Origin: Deltaproteobacteria bacterium
Lineage (GTDB): Bacteria > Desulfobacterota > Desulfuromonadia > Desulfuromonadales > BM103
DNA: 64,000 nucleotides
Reading direction: 5' to 3'
Assembly (NCBI GenBank): GCA_024279915.1
Contig: JAJRRB010000078.1
Location: forward strand, 62,001 to 126,000
A program made the position numbers and the translations under genes. Of the stretch, positions 26,152 through 35,472 are shown piece by piece. The notes under the pieces were generated by a model, which saw only the letters and a list, made by a program, of their open reading frames with translations, was not told where the DNA came from and did no database searches. How positions within the stretch are numbered: position 1 is the stretch's first letter; each line of letters begins with the position of its first letter.

Positions 26152-26573
26152 ACGGCGCGAAAAGCATTCCGAAAAAGTTGTTACAATTAATCATTCTCAC
26201 TGTTTTGTTGGTTTATGGTTGCGGGGAGCAACCGGTCACTTATCCTGCTCGATTGATGCCAGATGGTCTGATGCAGGATGTGGCACAGTTGCAGGCTGGT
26301 CAGGCTCTGTTCAGAAGCAAATGCGCTTCCTGTCATGGCAAGACGAGTGAAGGGCGTTACGACCGGGCGGCCTTTTTTATACCACCGGCACCTGATTTTA
26401 CTGGTGCACATTACCGGGAGATGGATCCCGCTTATCTCTACTGGCGCATCGAAGTTGGCAAAACGGTCGAACCCTATCGCTCGCAAGGCTCTGTCATGCC
26501 AGCCTGGGGTGCTCATTTCAGTGAGAAGAAGATCTGGCAACTCGTAGCCTATTTACAGGTCAGAGCGCATTAA
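26148..26573 (+). CDS. Monoheme c-type cytochrome lipoprotein of the hydrogenase operon
   Basis: The 141-residue product has a hydrophobic signal (LLQLIILTVLLVYGC, lipobox VYGC) and one heme motif CASCH (about residue 60). The likely axial Met is in SQGSVMPAWGAHFSEKKIWQLVAYLQ. I chose GTG 26148, which overlaps the hyaD stop (GTGA). An accessory cytochrome at the end of a hya operon suggests that part of the electrons from H2 leave through a periplasmic or outer-membrane cytochrome route. That link is inference. Confidence 0.8.
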   Translation: MNGAKSIPKKLLQLIILTVLLVYGCGEQPVTYPARLMPDGLMQDVAQLQAGQALFRSKCASCHGKTSEGRYDRAAFFIPPAPDFTGAHYREMDPAYLYWRIEVGKTVEPYRSQGSVMPAWGAHFSEKKIWQLVAYLQVRAH

Positions 26574-26900
26574 GTAGGCAAAATTATCGAGTAAATCAGA
26601 ATAGATACAACGCCCTTTGATTTTAGCGAAATTTTTACTTTTTTATTCTAGCTAAATTTGTTAGAGTGCCGCTGTCGCGGCGTCTAAACTATACGTCATA
26701 ACAGTGTCTCTGCAGTCGGTATTCGTTGATAATGATCCCGTTGATTTTTGTACAAAGACGTCTTATAGTTAACCGAATCAGTCATAAATGTTTGGCTTGT
26801 TACTGAAATCAGTGACAAGCCTCTTCTTTTTTACGCAACATGAGTTAGGATTACATCGGTGGAAGAGTCAATCTTCCGCAAACCTCAGGGGAGTCTCACC
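26574..26900. other. 327-bp region between the hydrogenase operon and pckA
   Basis: No gene is seen. The left part is very AT-rich (26600-26680). The right part carries the pckA promoter and an early terminator, listed separately. There is no obvious terminator directly after the cytochrome gene. Confidence 0.5.
26741..26835 (+). promoter_or_regulatory. pckA promoter followed at once by an intrinsic terminator (candidate attenuator)
   Basis: TTGATT (26741-26746), 17-bp spacer, TATAGT (26764-26769) gives a start near 26776. Only about 18 nt later the hairpin GGCTTGTTACTG-AAAT-CAGTGACAAGCC (26794-26821; one wobble pair) and a T-rich tract follow, 80 bp before pckA. Most transcripts would stop there unless the hairpin is prevented. 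ATCAGT occurs on both sides of the 5' arm, so an alternative pairing is possible. Confidence 0.55.
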
Positions 26901-28481
26901 ATGTCAAACCTTACCGCTCAAGAACTTGGACTAAAGAGTATTGGCACAATCCGTCACAATCTCAACTATGATGAACTATTTGAGCTGGAAAGCAGCAACG
27001 CTGAAGGCGCCATTTCTGAAAATGGCACCATGATGGTGGATACTGGCAAGTTCACTGGCCGCTCTCCCAAGGACAAGTTCTTTGTTCATCAGAAACCGTC
27101 CGTTGAGAATATCGCCTGGGGCAAGATTAATCAGGCCATGGCACCTGAGGTTTTCGACGAACTCTATAGCGAGGTCATTGACCACCTCGATGGCAAAGAC
27201 CTTTATGTCACTGACGGTTTCTGTGGTGCTAACGAGAAGACCCGTTCTGCAGTTCGTTTCGTGACCGAGTTTGCCTGGCAATCGCATTTTGTTAAAAATA
27301 TGTGCATCCGGCCATCCACAAATGACCTCGAAAGTTTTGCCCCCCAGTTCACTGTCTACAACGCTTGCAGCCTGACCAACAAGAAGTGGGAGCAGCATGG
27401 TATCAACTCTGAAGTCTTTGTCGTCTTCAACATTGAGAAGAATGTGGCGATCATCGGTGGTACCTGGTACGGCGGCGAAATGAAAAAGGGCATCTTCACC
27501 ATGATGAACTACTGGTTGCCGCTGCAAGGGATTCTTTCCATGCACTGCGCAGCCAATGTCGGTGACAAAGGTGATGTTGCACTCTTCTTCGGTCTCTCAG
27601 GAACCGGCAAGACCACGCTCTCTACGGATCCAAAGCGTAAGTTGATTGGTGATGACGAGCACGGTTGGGATGATGAGGGCATCTTTAATTTCGAAGGTGG
27701 TTGTTATGCCAAGACCATCAACTTGAGTGAGGAGAATGAGCCCGAAATCTACAACGCTATCCAACGCAACGCGCTGCTGGAGAATGTCGTTGCCGACGAT
27801 AAGGGTGTTATCGACTTTGACAGTGCGGCTAAAACTGAGAATACTCGGGTTTCCTACCCGATTGACCATATCGAGAACCACGACCCCAGCCTTAAGGGCG
27901 GACAGCCAGAGAACATCATCTTTCTGACCTGCGACGCCTTTGGTGTTCTGCCCCCGGTTTCCAAACTGAGCAAAGAACAGGCAATGTACTACTTCCTCTC
28001 CGGTTACACCGCCAAGGTGGCTGGGACCGAGCGCGGTGTCACCGAACCACAGGCAACTTTCTCCGCCTGTTTCGGCGAAGCATTCCTGCCGTTGCACCCT
28101 ACGGTATACGCCAAATTGCTCGGCGAGAAGATGGACAAGCACAACGTCAATGCCTACCTGGTCAACACCGGTTGGGTCGGTGGCGGTTACGGTGTCGGCA
28201 GTCGCATGAGCATCAAGGCAACCCGAGCCTGCATCGACGCGATCCTTGACGGCAGCATCAACGATGTCGAGTTTGACCAAACTCGCTGGTTCCGTCTCGA
28301 TATTCCCAAGACTCTGCCCGGTGTTGATGCGCAGCTACTCAACCCACTCAATGCCTGGGCTGACAAAGAGTCTTTTGACAGCACGGCCAACAAATTGGCC
28401 GGTATGTTCATCGAGAACTTCAAAAAATACGTTACTGATAATGATGACTTTGATTACACTCAGGCGGGCCCGAAGGTCTGA
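26901..28481 (+). CDS. pckA: Phosphoenolpyruvate carboxykinase (ATP)
   Basis: Interconverts oxaloacetate + ATP and PEP + CO2 + ADP. The 526-residue protein has the substrate Arg motif [10 protein letters not shown] (about residue 53), the metal-binding His region [13 protein letters not shown], and the kinase-1a P-loop [11 protein letters not shown] (about 235). Kinase-2 ([22 protein letters not shown]) and the adenine-binding RVSYPIDHI follow. Start: ATG 26901 behind AGGGGAG; upstream in-frame codons lack a ribosome site. A strong terminator follows at 28504. Confidence 0.96.
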   Translation: MSNLTAQELGLKSIGTIRHNLNYDELFELESSNAEGAISENGTMMVDTGKFTGRSPKDKFFVHQKPSVENIAWGKINQAMAPEVFDELYSEVIDHLDGKDLYVTDGFCGANEKTRSAVRFVTEFAWQSHFVKNMCIRPSTNDLESFAPQFTVYNACSLTNKKWEQHGINSEVFVVFNIEKNVAIIGGTWYGGEMKKGIFTMMNYWLPLQGILSMHCAANVGDKGDVALFFGLSGTGKTTLSTDPKRKLIGDDEHGWDDEGIFNFEGGCYAKTINLSEENEPEIYNAIQRNALLENVVADDKGVIDFDSAAKTENTRVSYPIDHIENHDPSLKGGQPENIIFLTCDAFGVLPPVSKLSKEQAMYYFLSGYTAKVAGTERGVTEPQATFSACFGEAFLPLHPTVYAKLLGEKMDKHNVNAYLVNTGWVGGGYGVGSRMSIKATRACIDAILDGSINDVEFDQTRWFRLDIPKTLPGVDAQLLNPLNAWADKESFDSTANKLAGMFIENFKKYVTDNDDFDYTQAGPKV

Positions 28482-28503
28482 TATAATACATTATGTTGCA
28501 CTG

Positions 28504-28533
28504 AAAAAGGGCGTCCAATCGGGCGCCCTTTTT
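28504..28533 (+). terminator. Intrinsic terminator after pckA
   Basis: AAAAAGGGCG-T-CC, loop AATC, GGGCGCCCTTTTT: a strong GC stem with a T5 tract, 22 bp after the pckA stop. Confidence 0.85.
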
Positions 28534-28553
28534 CTATAGTACTTACTCTTGGG

Positions 28554-28581
28554 TTGACAATGGAGGGACCCTCGGTAAATT
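28554..28581 (+). promoter_or_regulatory. Promoter of the asparaginase-domain gene with internal palindrome
   Basis: TTGACA (28554-28559), 16-bp spacer, TAAATT (28576-28581). The spacer contains GAGGG-A-CCCTC (28564-28574), which could be a repressor site. The gene starts 63 bp downstream. Confidence 0.5.
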
Positions 28582-28643
28582 CTAAGCAATTGGAAGTTTT
28601 CCACAGCGCAATGACCAGAATGATACCGACAGAAGGATTGTTT

Positions 28644-29126
28644 ATGCAGATTGAAATATTCACGACCGGCGGCACAATCGATAAAGTCTATTTCGATGCC
28701 AAAAGTACCTTTGAGATCGGTGAGCCACAAATTATTGAGGTTTTGCACGAAGCCAATCTGAGCATTGATTATCAGGTGACACAATTAATGCGTAAAGACA
28801 GCCTTGAGTTGACTGATGATGATCGGCAGAAAGTGCGGCAGGCTGTGCAGAGCTCAACTGCTGCGCAGATTGTCATTACCCACGGCACTGACACCATGAC
28901 TGATACAGCCAAAGCTCTCGCTGGCATCAGCGGCAAGACGATTGTCCTGACTGGAGCGATGCAGCCGGCCCGCTTTCGTTTCACCGACGCTGTATTTAAT
29001 ATCGCCAGTGCCATGATGGCGGCCCAAACTCTTCCTGGTGGAGTTTACATCGCTATGAATGGGCAAGTTTTTGACCCACGTACAACACATAAAAATATTG
29101 AGTTAAACCGATTTGAGACAATTTGA
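28644..29126 (+). CDS. Short asparaginase-domain protein
   Basis: The 160-residue protein equals the N-terminal domain of type I/II asparaginases. It has the catalytic Thr in FTTGGTIDK (residue 8-9) and the second Thr/Asp in THGTDTM (about 81-87). Full enzymes are about 330 residues; this shortened family occurs widely in proteobacteria and is complete at this size, so it is not a truncation. Start ATG 28644 has AGAAGGA 7 nt upstream. The substrate is unproven. Confidence 0.8.
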   Translation: MQIEIFTTGGTIDKVYFDAKSTFEIGEPQIIEVLHEANLSIDYQVTQLMRKDSLELTDDDRQKVRQAVQSSTAAQIVITHGTDTMTDTAKALAGISGKTIVLTGAMQPARFRFTDAVFNIASAMMAAQTLPGGVYIAMNGQVFDPRTTHKNIELNRFETI

Positions 29127-29219
29127 AAATCTATTTTTACTTACTCAAGAACTTGTTGAACAAAAGTTGTCGGCTTGTTATGTTGCCTTCTTATCACATC
29201 ACTATTAACCGGAGGCTTC

Positions 29220-29906
29220 GTGAAGCAATTTCACTCACTTCTTATTCTCGTCACTCTTCTATTCTGTACCGTCTCTGTAGTGCTTGCTTCGCAAATGGAC
29301 GAGGCGCTTCAAGCCTTTCAAGCAGGTGATCTCCCTAATGCTATAGAGATCTGGTCTGAGGAGGCTACAGGTGGTGATCGCGAGGCACAATATATCTTGG
29401 GGACGTTATATCTAGAGGGGACGGGAGTGTCCCCAAGCTACAGCGAGACAATCAAATGGTTCCAGGCTTCTGCCGAGCAGGGATATGCTCTGAGCCAAAA
29501 TGCTCTTGCCAGTATGTACTTTTTCGGCAGGGGGGTTCCAAAGGATCAGACGCTGGCGACCTCATGGTGGCTGCTCGCCGCAGAGCAAGGCATCTCTGAA
29601 TCACAGAATAACCTTGCTGTTGCCTACAGAGATGGTGATGGTGTCCCACAGGACCCTCAAGCTGCGATTATGTGGTTTAAAAAGGCTGCTTTTCAGAGAG
29701 ATGTGGAGGCGATGATCAGTCTTGGGGGCGTCTATCATCAGGAAGGTGATTCTGAGATGGCTTATGTGTGGTGGTCTATAGCGAGTTCAGGGGGGGATGA
29801 GACTGCGAAAAAAAATGTGGAGATTCTCAATAGTCGTCTGACTCCAGACGAAATCGAAAGTGCTCAAGCTATTGCCAAAAAAATCTTGTATCGGTTTAAC
29901 GAATAA
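29220..29906 (+). CDS. Sel1-repeat (TPR-like) secreted protein
   Basis: The 228-residue protein has a signal peptide (SLLILVTLLFCTVSVVLA) and at least four Sel1 repeats of about 36 residues: AQYILGTLYLEGTGVSPSY, ALSQNALASMYFFGRGVP, ESQNNLAVAYRDGDGVP and VEAMISLGGVYHQEGDS. Such proteins are helical scaffolds for protein-protein contact in the envelope. GTG 29220 is preceded by GGAGGC. Confidence 0.8.
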   Translation: MKQFHSLLILVTLLFCTVSVVLASQMDEALQAFQAGDLPNAIEIWSEEATGGDREAQYILGTLYLEGTGVSPSYSETIKWFQASAEQGYALSQNALASMYFFGRGVPKDQTLATSWWLLAAEQGISESQNNLAVAYRDGDGVPQDPQAAIMWFKKAAFQRDVEAMISLGGVYHQEGDSEMAYVWWSIASSGGDETAKKNVEILNSRLTPDEIESAQAIAKKILYRFNE

Positions 29907-29935
29907 CGCTAGTTCCTCTGGCGAGTAAAACTATC

Positions 29936-30103
29936 CTAGCAGCCTGTCGGACAATCAGGGCTGAAGCGAAAATTTGGGGGTTTGAGGCCAGATTTTGGCT
30001 CATTTGAGAGTAATAGCCGTAGCTATTGGTCGAAAAGGAGCTGAAATATGGGCCAAACAAGCGAATTTGCAGCCAGCTCATTGATGGTCCGACAGGCTGC
30101 TAG
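29936..30103. mobile_element. 168-bp MITE-like palindromic element
   Basis: The ends CTAGCAGCCTGTCGGAC (29936-) and its inverted copy (-30103) match over about 22 bp with one mismatch. The inside is also imperfectly self-complementary with a dyad at AATAGC-CGTA-GCTATT (near 30018), so the whole element can fold into one long hairpin. It has no open frame. This fits a non-autonomous element moved by a transposase elsewhere. I see no clear target duplication. Confidence 0.7.
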
Positions 30104-30136
30104 ACTCTTGATCTGAGCGCAGCCAACCCCTGCAAC

Positions 30137-30907
30137 TTAGAGAATCTGACTCAAGAACAGTTTGGTCCGCTCATGCTGCGGATTATCAAAGAAATCATGC
30201 GGGTTGTTCTCTTCGACGATCTGCCCCTCATCCATAAACATAACCCGGTCGGCAACACTCTTGGCAAACCCCATCTCGTGGGTGACCACTAGCATTGTCA
30301 TGCCTTCTTCGGCCAGCTCAATCATGACGTCGAGAACCTCCTTGATCATTTCTGGATCAAGGGCCGAGGTCGGCTCATCAAAAAGCATCATTTGCGGCTT
30401 CATGCAGAGGCTGCGGGCGATTGCCACGCGCTGCTGCTGACCGCCGGAGAGTTGTCCCGGGAATTTCTCTGCCTGCTCGGCAATATGGACCTTCTCCAAG
30501 TACATCATCGCCTGCTCCTCAGCCTCTTTCTTCGGTGTTTTACGCACCCAGATCGGCCCCAGGGTCAAATTCTCGACAATGGTCAGATGTGGAAAAAGAT
30601 TGAAGTGTTGGAAAACCATACCGACTTCAGCACGCACCTTTTCAATGTTTTTGATGTCGTTGGTCAGTTCCGTGCCATTAACGATAATCTGCCCGCGCTG
30701 ATGTTCCTCAAGCCGGTTGATGCAGCGGATCAGGGTTGACTTACCGGAACCTGAAGGACCACAGATGACAATTCGCTCCTGCGGTTGCACCTGCAGGCTG
30801 ATGTCACTGAGCACATGGAAATCACCAAACCATTTGTGCATACCGATGATTTCTATGATCGGCTTGTTAGCGGGAACTGTGGTTGTCTGCTTTTCGGTCT
30901 CGTTCAT
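30137..30907 (-). CDS. aapP: General L-amino-acid ABC transporter ATPase (AapP/BztD)
   Basis: The 256-residue ATPase drives amino-acid uptake. Walker A is [12 protein letters not shown] (about residue 53), then the Q-loop [11 protein letters not shown], signature [13 protein letters not shown] and Walker [15 protein letters not shown], then switch His in VVTHEMG. It is last in the operon aapJ-aapQ-aapM-aapP on the minus strand, 32 bp after aapM. Confidence 0.95.
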   Translation of the reverse strand: MNETEKQTTTVPANKPIIEIIGMHKWFGDFHVLSDISLQVQPQERIVICGPSGSGKSTLIRCINRLEEHQRGQIIVNGTELTNDIKNIEKVRAEVGMVFQHFNLFPHLTIVENLTLGPIWVRKTPKKEAEEQAMMYLEKVHIAEQAEKFPGQLSGGQQQRVAIARSLCMKPQMMLFDEPTSALDPEMIKEVLDVMIELAEEGMTMLVVTHEMGFAKSVADRVMFMDEGQIVEENNPHDFFDNPQHERTKLFLSQIL

Positions 30908-30939
30908 AATTCTCTCGCAAATTGCGGTCTGCCGGGAGA

Positions 30940-32034
30940 TCAGCGACCCGTATGTAGTGTTTTCTCCAGTTTGCGACTATAACTCGACATAGCATAGCAA
31001 CAGATGAAGTAAAGGAGCGCCAGAAAAATGTAGGCCTCGGTAGAATAGGCCGTCCATTTGGGATTCGATAGAGTGACCTTGGTCGTCTTCAAGACATCAT
31101 AGAGGGCGATGATAACCACCAGTGAGGTGTCTTTGAAAGCCGACAGGAGGATGCCCAGGGACGGCGGAATTACGATTTTCAGCGCCTGCGGCAGGATAAT
31201 CAGTCGCATCGTCTGGTTGTAATTCAAGCCCATAGAGTCGGCCGCTTCAAACTGACCACGCGGCATCGCCTGCAGGCCACCACGTACCACCTCGGCAATG
31301 TAAGCTGCCGTAAAGAGGATGATGGCAACCTGGGCACGTAGCACTTTGTCAATCGTCACACCCTCGGGAAGAAAGAGCGGAAACAGGATCGAGGACATGA
31401 AGAGCAGGCTGATCAGTGGCACACCACGAATCATCTCGATGTAAACGATACAGAGGGTTTTGATGGCAGGCATCCTTGATTGACGACCAAGGGCCAGTAC
31501 CACGCCGAGTGGATACGCTGCAACCATACCAAAGAAGGAAAGCATAAAGGTCAGTGGCAGGCCACTCCACTGTGCAGTTTCGACGACCTGCATACCAAAG
31601 ACGCCGCCATACATCAAAGTGCCCATGACAACCAGGCCAATCAACCAGTAGACACCAAGGGATTTTTTCCAGTGCTTGCTGTCTTTGGAGTAAAATACCA
31701 GACTGAGCAGCAACAGCATGGCACTACCTGGGCGCCACTGCTCGCCGTCCGGGAAAAAGCCGAAGAGGATAAAACTGATGTTTTGCGGGATGACCGACCA
31801 ACAGGCACCCTCAATGCCACGACAAGCCTCAGAGGGAGTATTCCAGACGCTGTCGATAAAAGCCCAGCTGAAGAATGGCGGTACAATTTGCCAGAGCACC
31901 AGCATAACCGACACCGACAAAAGTGAGTTGTACCAGGTGTTGAACAGATTGGTACGCAGCCAACCAAGGACACCAACTTCGGTGACCGGTGGCTTGAGGT
32001 ATTCGCGGGATGGAGGTGTGTTCGGAGCGCTCAT
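30940..32034 (-). CDS. aapM: General L-amino-acid ABC transporter permease (AapM/BztC)
   Basis: The 364-residue permease has an N-terminal extension of about 170 residues with extra membrane helices, as is usual for AapM, and a C-terminal binding-protein-dependent permease domain with the coupling loop [28 protein letters not shown] (the EAA motif). It starts 4 bp after the stop of aapQ. Confidence 0.93.
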   Translation of the reverse strand: MSAPNTPPSREYLKPPVTEVGVLGWLRTNLFNTWYNSLLSVSVMLVLWQIVPPFFSWAFIDSVWNTPSEACRGIEGACWSVIPQNISFILFGFFPDGEQWRPGSAMLLLLSLVFYSKDSKHWKKSLGVYWLIGLVVMGTLMYGGVFGMQVVETAQWSGLPLTFMLSFFGMVAAYPLGVVLALGRQSRMPAIKTLCIVYIEMIRGVPLISLLFMSSILFPLFLPEGVTIDKVLRAQVAIILFTAAYIAEVVRGGLQAMPRGQFEAADSMGLNYNQTMRLIILPQALKIVIPPSLGILLSAFKDTSLVVIIALYDVLKTTKVTLSNPKWTAYSTEAYIFLALLYFICCYAMSSYSRKLEKTLHTGR

Positions 32035-32038
32035 ATGA

Positions 32039-33238
32039 TCATCTCTCCACCATGGCTATTTTTTTGTTATACCAGTTCATAAACACAGAGGTCGACAGAC
32101 TGAAGGTCAGGTAGATGAGCATGATCAACGCTACCCCTTCAATCGCCTGTCCTGTCTGATTGATGGTGGTGTTGGTCACGGCCACAAAATCTGCATAACC
32201 GATGGCGATCGCCAAGGAGCTGTTTTTGGTCAGATTGAGCATCTGGCTGGTCAGCGGCGGAATGATCACGCGTAGCGCCTGGGGTAAAATCACCAGATGC
32301 AAGACCTGCCCAGACCGCAAACCGACAGCCATGGCCGCTTCAATCTGTCCACGGCTAACGGACTGAATGCCAGCTCGTACAATCTCAGCGACAAATGCTG
32401 CTGTGTAAAAGACCAGGCCGAGTAAGAGTGCACTGAATTCAGGGCTGACGGTTACCCCACCTTGGAAGTTGAATCCACGCAGTTCCGGTATGTCCATGGC
32501 GGTAGGAGAACCGGCGAAAGCCCATGCCAGCAGCGGCAAGGCTATACTCAGAGCCAGGGTGAACCGGATCGTTGGAAAAATCTGTCCGGTTTGCGCCTGT
32601 CTGCGCTTACCCCAGCGGTTTAGAGACCAGCTGATTGCTAATGCCGCAACGAAAGCCCAAGCCATGGTCCCGTGCACTGCATGTGATTCCGGAACACCGA
32701 AAATGAGCCCGCGGTTACAGAGGAACACCCCTTCAAAAGGATTGAGCGCCTGACGAGGTGAGGGGAAAGATTCGTAAAAAATTGCGTACCAGAAAAAAAG
32801 CTGCAGCAACACCGGGATGTGCTGCATCACCTCTATGTAGCCAGCGGCCAGTTTCGATACCAGCCAGTTGCTGGAGAGCCGTGCGACACCGACGGCTGTG
32901 CCGAGAATAATGGTGAGTATGATGCCGATGAAGGAAACTTTTATGGTGTTGAGAGCGCCAACCAACAGGGCATCGGCATAGCTGTCGGCTGCTGAATACT
33001 CGATGACCGACTCGCCGATTTCAAAGCTGGCTTCTTTTTCGAGGAAATCGAAACCTGTCGCTATTGACTGCCGTTCAAGGTTGGCCTGCGTATTGGAATA
33101 AAGGTACTAGCAGACAGCTGCAACCAGCAGCAACGCAGCGATCTGGAAAATTATTGCTCGCTTCTCGGGATCGCGCAAGAAAGGAACCTTGCCCGGCAGC
33201 AGCTCTGCATCTGTTGTAATGGAGGGGGTTTTCTTCAC
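32039..33238 (-). pseudogene. aapQ: General L-amino-acid ABC transporter permease (AapQ/BztB), interrupted by in-frame TAG
   Basis: A frame from GTG 33238 runs through a TAG at 33109-33107 (codon 44) to the stop at 32039. It encodes a 399-residue AapQ of normal length if the TAG is read. The part before it (KVPFLRDPEKRAIIFQIAALLLVAAVC) is the normal cytoplasmic start and first helix. Right after it comes YLYSNTQANLERQSIATGF, where relatives usually have a Trp just before the Tyr, so TGG to TAG is likely. An ATG at 32965 would start only the later part, losing the first helix. The rest is intact, including EAAMAVGLRSGQVLHLVILPQALRVI. Confidence 0.8.
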
Positions 33239-33300
33239 AGGTGTTCCAGTATCTTTAGCTAAGCAATTTGTTCAGATGGGTATGACTTACATTAAATGTT

Positions 33301-33330
33301 CGGGGAGATGCCACAGATGACATCTCCCCG
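33301..33330 (-). terminator. Hairpin between aapJ and aapQ (partial terminator or mRNA stabiliser)
   Basis: CGGGGAGATG and CATCTCCCCG form a perfect 10-bp stem 18 bp after the aapJ stop. There is no U-tract, so it more likely protects the aapJ message and lowers downstream expression, as is common between binding-protein and permease genes. Confidence 0.65.
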
Positions 33331-33347
33331 ATAAAACAAACAAACGA

Positions 33348-34367
33348 TTACTTGAACGGAGGCGAGTACATCAGGCCGCCATCGGTCCATAGAGCATTCA
33401 GACCGCGCTCAATACCGAGGGTGGTGTTCACGCCAACGTTGCGCTCGAAAACTTCACCGTAGTTACCAACCTGCTTGATGATGTTGTAAGCCCACTTCTC
33501 GTCGAGGCCGAGGGATTTGCCGTTACCTTCGATGACGCCGAGGAAACGCTGTACCATCGGGTCTTTGCTCTTCATCTTCTCGTCGACGTTCTTGGAGGTG
33601 ATGCCCATCTCTTCCGCATTGATCATTGCCAATACGGCAAAGTCAACGATGTCACGGAATTGATCATCGCCGTGACGTACGGCAGGAGCCAAGGGCTCTT
33701 GAGAGATGATTTCAGGAAGAACGGAATAATCATCGGGGTTTGGAGCAACCGCACGGGTTCCAGCCAGCTGAGAGGCGTCGGAGGTCAGTACGTCACAACG
33801 GCCAGCGAAGAAAGTTTTGGCCAGTTCCGATGTGGACTCGATAACGACCGGGTTCCACTTCATATTGTTGGAACGGAAGAAGTCCGCGGCATTCTGTTCG
33901 GTGGTTGTTCCCGGCAGGACACAAACTGTGGCGCCATCAAGATCTTTAGCGCTCTTCACGCCAAGCTTGTTTGGTACCATGAAACCCTGGCCATCATAGT
34001 AGTTGACTGTCACAAAATTCAGGCCGAGTTGAGTATCACGGCTCAGGGTGCGGGTTGCGTTACGGGTCAAGACGTCAATCTCACCTGACTGTAGAGCAGT
34101 GAAGCGCTGCTGGGCAGTGAGAGGGGTGAACTTGACTTTGCTGGCATCACCAAAGATTGCTGCGGCAACGGCACGGGCGGTGTCAACATCCAGCCCCTTC
34201 CAGACGCCTTTGGAATCAGGCATACCGAAACCGAAAACACCACCATTTACACCTGCCTGGATAAAGCCTTTTTTCTTGACGGCATCAAGGTCTTTCCCGG
34301 CGAAAGCAACGCCTGCTGCCAGCAGGGAAAGAATCATTACCAGTACGGTCAGTCTGCTCAGTTTCAT
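33348..34367 (-). CDS. aapJ: General L-amino-acid-binding periplasmic protein (AapJ/BztA)
   Basis: The 339-residue binding protein has a signal peptide (LTVLVMILSLLAAGVAFA). AapJ blocks follow: GFIQAGVNGGVFGFGMPDS, WKGLDVDTARAVAAA, IDVLTRNATRTLSRD, DGATVCVLPGTTTEQN and the C-terminal GLMYSPPFK. It is the first gene of the transporter operon and diverges from the NRDE gene. Confidence 0.95.
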   Translation of the reverse strand: MKLSRLTVLVMILSLLAAGVAFAGKDLDAVKKKGFIQAGVNGGVFGFGMPDSKGVWKGLDVDTARAVAAAIFGDASKVKFTPLTAQQRFTALQSGEIDVLTRNATRTLSRDTQLGLNFVTVNYYDGQGFMVPNKLGVKSAKDLDGATVCVLPGTTTEQNAADFFRSNNMKWNPVVIESTSELAKTFFAGRCDVLTSDASQLAGTRAVAPNPDDYSVLPEIISQEPLAPAVRHGDDQFRDIVDFAVLAMINAEEMGITSKNVDEKMKSKDPMVQRFLGVIEGNGKSLGLDEKWAYNIIKQVGNYGEVFERNVGVNTTLGIERGLNALWTDGGLMYSPPFK

Positions 34368-34476
34368 CTGCTTACCTCCAAATCTGTAGGGTTAATGAAT
34401 TACATTCGGCAAGGGATCTCATCACGAATAGAACGATGTATTAAATAATACTTTGTGCTCCCCAGCCTGTCAATTG

Positions 34477-34521
34477 CCGAATCGCTACATGTCGAATCGC
34501 TACATTGCGAATCGCTACATG
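34477..34521 (+). repeat. Three tandem 15-bp repeats
   Basis: The unit (N)CGAATCGCTACAT(G/T) is present three times without gaps at 34477, 34492 and 34507. It lies in the divergent region between aapJ and the NRDE gene. It could be a slippage tract or an iterated binding site. Confidence 0.7.
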
Positions 34522-34629
34522 ACCAAATCACAGTATTTTCTCTCTATTTACTCTCATCATGATTGTCAAAAACACCCAATTCTGCCAAACTTGAGGCGCA
34601 TCAATATCAAACATATAAGGATACAAGCG

Positions 34630-35394
34630 ATGTGCCTGATTCTAATTGCCCACCAAATGACTGAGCAAAGGCCGCTCCTGGTTCTGGCCAACCGCGACGA
34701 GTTCTATGCCCGCCCGACAGTTGCCGCCGAACATTGGCAGGAAACTCCAGGGATGATTGCTGGTCGCGATCTGGTCTCGGGAGGCACATGGTTCGGTGTC
34801 CGTAATGATCGTTGGGCGACGGTGACCAATATTCGCGAAGGGGTTCGGGATAAGGACAATCACAGCAGTAAATCTCGAGGCTGGCTGGTACGTGACTATT
34901 TACAGGGAACGTTATCACCTGCGGACTTTCTTGACAGCATTAAAGTCACCTCTGTTGACTTCGCCGGGTATAACCTGTTGCTTGGCGATGGACGGGAACT
35001 CTGGTATACCTCAAATCGTCAAGCGACCAGCAGACGTCTGGAGCCGGGTGTTTATGGTTTGAGTAATCACTTGCTTGACACCTCTTGGCCAAAGGTTGAG
35101 CGTGGCAAAAAAGGCCTCAGTACACTGCTCAACAAGTTGACCTTCAATCGTGAAGCCGCCTTTGCCATTCTCACCAACACCACTCGGGCTGCAGATACGG
35201 AACTACCGGAGACAGGTGTTCCACTAGAGTGGGAACGCGCCCTCTCATCGATTTTTATCACCATGCAGGAATACGGCACGCGATGCTCGACGCTTTTGAC
35301 AACTGACTCAGATGGCTGCCATCAGTTTGTTGAGCGCCGCTTTACCGACGGACCGCAATCATGGGGAATTAGCGAATTCGCTTGGGAAGTGTGA
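34630..35394 (+). CDS. NRDE (TANGO2) family protein
   Basis: The 254-residue protein starts MCLILIAHQ, so Cys2 could become a catalytic N-terminal residue after Met removal. It has the family's NRDE motif (LVLANRDEFYARP) and then LVSGGTWFGVR and NIRE. Human TANGO2 relatives affect lipid and heme handling; bacterial function is not settled. I chose ATG 34630 behind AAGGATA, since the upstream frame runs through the 15-bp tandem repeats. Confidence 0.85.
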   Translation: MCLILIAHQMTEQRPLLVLANRDEFYARPTVAAEHWQETPGMIAGRDLVSGGTWFGVRNDRWATVTNIREGVRDKDNHSSKSRGWLVRDYLQGTLSPADFLDSIKVTSVDFAGYNLLLGDGRELWYTSNRQATSRRLEPGVYGLSNHLLDTSWPKVERGKKGLSTLLNKLTFNREAAFAILTNTTRAADTELPETGVPLEWERALSSIFITMQEYGTRCSTLLTTDSDGCHQFVERRFTDGPQSWGISEFAWEV

Positions 35395-35472
35395 GCGAGT
35401 TTTCTTGACAGATAAAATTTCTTGAATGAAAATAGCCTGTTATCATCAATCAGGGAATCAGAGGCAGAATAT

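Noticed and set aside
28644-29126. Asparaginase gene as a truncated pseudogene
   Set aside because: The 160-residue form is a known short family and ends cleanly.
34477-34521. CRISPR array
   Set aside because: Units of 15 bp are contiguous with no spacers; no cas genes and no other array were found in the window.
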